From: Profundibacter amoris
GTDB taxonomy: Bacteria > Pseudomonadota > Alphaproteobacteria > Rhodobacterales > Rhodobacteraceae
DNA: 64,000 nt
Direction of reading: 5' to 3'
NCBI RefSeq assembly: GCF_003544895.1
Contig: NZ_CP032125.1
Span: 2,556,001-2,620,000 of the forward strand
The notes beneath the pieces are model-generated. The model was not told the DNA's origin, did not search any database, and saw only the letters and a program-made list of their open reading frames with translations. Position 1 is the first letter of the stretch; every line of letters begins with the position of its first letter. This document shows positions 62,953 to 64,000 of this stretch, one piece after another. Both the position numbers and the translations under genes were made by a program.

Positions 62953-63888
62953 ATGGAAAACCAGTTGATCAGCCCAAACGGCACCCCGTCATCCAGATAC
63001 TGCTTTGGCACCATGCAATTTGGCGGCCGCGCCGATGCCGCGCAAAGCCGTGCCATGTATGACGCCAGCCGCGCCGCCGGTATCACCTTCTTTGACACCG
63101 CCTTTGCCTATACAGACGGCGCATCGGAAACCCTGCTAGGGGAATTCGCAGCCCCCGAACGCGATGCATTGGTTATCGCAACCAAATGCGATTTTTCCGG
63201 CCCCAGCACAGCGGAGAACATCAACCGCAGTCTGGACACCAGCCGCACACGTTTGGGCATGGATTTCATCGACGTTTTCTATCTGCATCGCTGGGACGGG
63301 GAAACCCCGCTGGAACGCTCGTTCGATGCCCTCGCCACCCTGCAACAACACGGCAAAATAGGCGCAATCGGTGTGTCCAACTTTTCCGCATGGCAGGTGA
63401 TGAAGGCCCAGGCTGTCGCCAAAACATTCGGTACCCGCATCGACATTCTGCAACCGATGTACAATCTGGTGAAACGGCAGGTCGAAGTCGAAATCCTGCC
63501 CATGGCCGTGTCCGAAGGGTTCATGGTTGCCCCCTATTCGCCGCTTGGTGGCGGGTTGCTGACCGGCAAGTATACGACAGGAACCAAGGGGCGCCTGTCC
63601 GAAGACAAAGGCTATGCCGTGCGCTATGGCCCCGACTGGATGCATAAGGCGGCCAAACAGCTTGCCACCATTGCCCGGCGCGAGGGGATCCATCCGGCAA
63701 CATTGGCCGTGGCGTGGGTGGCCCAAAACCCGGCCATCACCGCTCCGATCATCAGCGCCCGCACCATAGAGCAATTGCAGCCCTCGCTGGCGGCACTGAC
63801 CTACCGGATGCCCGCTGAATTATACACCGAGATCACCGCCCTTTCGCCCACACCACCTCCTGCAACAGACAGGCTCGACGACGTATGA
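62953..63888 (+). CDS. Aldo/keto reductase
   Basis: 311 residues, NADPH-dependent TIM-barrel oxidoreductase. Visible: GTMQFGGRAD, the catalytic FFDTAFAYTDGASE (Asp and Tyr), a Lys in VIATKCDF, DFIDVFYLHRWDG (His), IGAIGVSNFSAWQ, and the cofactor-binding PIISARTIEQLQ near the C-terminus. The ATG at 62953 (MENQLISPNG) is used; the extension to 62779 overlaps bmpA and the terminator. It is coupled by ATGA to the following FAD-dependent oxidoreductase gene. Substrate unknown. Confidence 0.9.
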   Translation: MENQLISPNGTPSSRYCFGTMQFGGRADAAQSRAMYDASRAAGITFFDTAFAYTDGASETLLGEFAAPERDALVIATKCDFSGPSTAENINRSLDTSRTRLGMDFIDVFYLHRWDGETPLERSFDALATLQQHGKIGAIGVSNFSAWQVMKAQAVAKTFGTRIDILQPMYNLVKRQVEVEILPMAVSEGFMVAPYSPLGGGLLTGKYTTGTKGRLSEDKGYAVRYGPDWMHKAAKQLATIARREGIHPATLAVAWVAQNPAITAPIISARTIEQLQPSLAALTYRMPAELYTEITALSPTPPPATDRLDDV

Positions 63889-64000
63889 AAACCGACATTC
63901 TGATCATCGGCGGCGGTATCGCCGGTCTTTCCGCGGCGGCTGCCTTGGCACCGCAGGCAACAGTCACTTTGCTGGAAGCCGAAGACGCGCTTGGCTATCA
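63885..64000 (+). CDS. FAD-dependent oxidoreductase, 3' end beyond window
   Basis: The first ~38 codons read MKTDILIIGGGIAGLSAAAA and continue LAPQATVTLLEAEDALGY, the Rossmann GxGxxG motif with the acidic residue at the end of the second strand that binds the FAD ribose. It is probably a D-amino-acid/glycine oxidase-like (DAO) enzyme, but the fragment is too short for the substrate class. Its start overlaps the aldo/keto reductase stop (ATGA), so the two are co-expressed. Confidence 0.8.
   Translation, partial: MKTDILIIGGGIAGLSAAAALAPQATVTLLEAEDALGY

Overview
The window looks like a chromosomal segment of a marine alphaproteobacterium of the roseobacter type (Rhodobacteraceae). The evidence is a GC-rich chromosome with short intergenic gaps, a short-form HisG paired with HisZ, a class II (B12-dependent) ribonucleotide reductase, a MaeB malic enzyme fused to a phosphotransacetylase domain, a DUF1489 protein and many ATGA-coupled operons. 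The assignment rests on recognised protein families, not on a 16S gene; none is present.

Left part (1-25.2 kb), mostly metabolic housekeeping: the end of a FadJ/FadB-type beta-oxidation protein, a sulfotransferase, an acyl-CoA synthetase, a minus-strand nucleoside-salvage operon (cdd-deoA-deoB-add-upp), maeB, prpE behind a run of TTTGCAA-type boxes, a soluble hybrid histidine kinase with its NtrC-type partner, nadK, glyA, a TetR-pspA-YiaA-like envelope-stress group with four matching TGAAC-N3-GTTCA operators, a hydrolase, cytochrome b561 and a TehA/SLAC1-type channel.

Middle (25.2-36.7 kb), the accessory and most interesting part. A 1 kb non-coding stretch carries a nested palindromic element, a hairpin-rich segment, three DnaA-box-like 9-mers and a run of 47 G. 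A GIY-YIG gene lies between copies of a palindromic repeat, followed by lepA. Then comes an RNA-repair locus: rtcR diverges from rsr (Ro60/TROVE), which is followed by four tandem Y-RNA-like units with a complete tRNA-Asn(GUU) in their midst, then rtcB, then a T4-Pnkp-like 3'-phosphatase where rtcA would often be. The four RNA units share a double helix with compensatory changes, an invariant G.U pair and invariant AUGC, UACAU and CUUGUC motifs. The last unit contains a circularly permuted tRNA mimic (T arm, acceptor-like stem, D arm). The RtcR regulator has GAMAGA in place of the sigma-54 contact motif GAFTGA. Behind this lies an IS21-family deletion derivative that joins a truncated BCS1-like AAA gene and a truncated Mrr-like nuclease gene.

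Right part (36.7-64 kb): nrdJ, a DUF1489 gene, patB, hisS-hisZ-hisG, a chemoreceptor with a duplicated sensor module, slyX, a lipoprotein, dnaE, and a long plus-strand purine operon (xdhA-xdhB-xdhC, then a BmpA-type ABC transporter with a Kv-type potassium channel gene between the permease and binding-protein genes). The window ends with an aldo/keto reductase and the start of an FAD-dependent oxidoreductase.

The RNA-repair locus can be read as one unit: RtcR is known to sense damaged RNA ends through its CARF domain, RtcB rejoins 3'-phosphate or cyclic-phosphate ends to 5'-OH ends, the phosphatase can clear such ends, and Rsr with Y RNAs handles misfolded or damaged RNA. Putting a tRNA gene and four Y-RNA-like units in one transcript between rsr and rtcB is the main novelty seen here.
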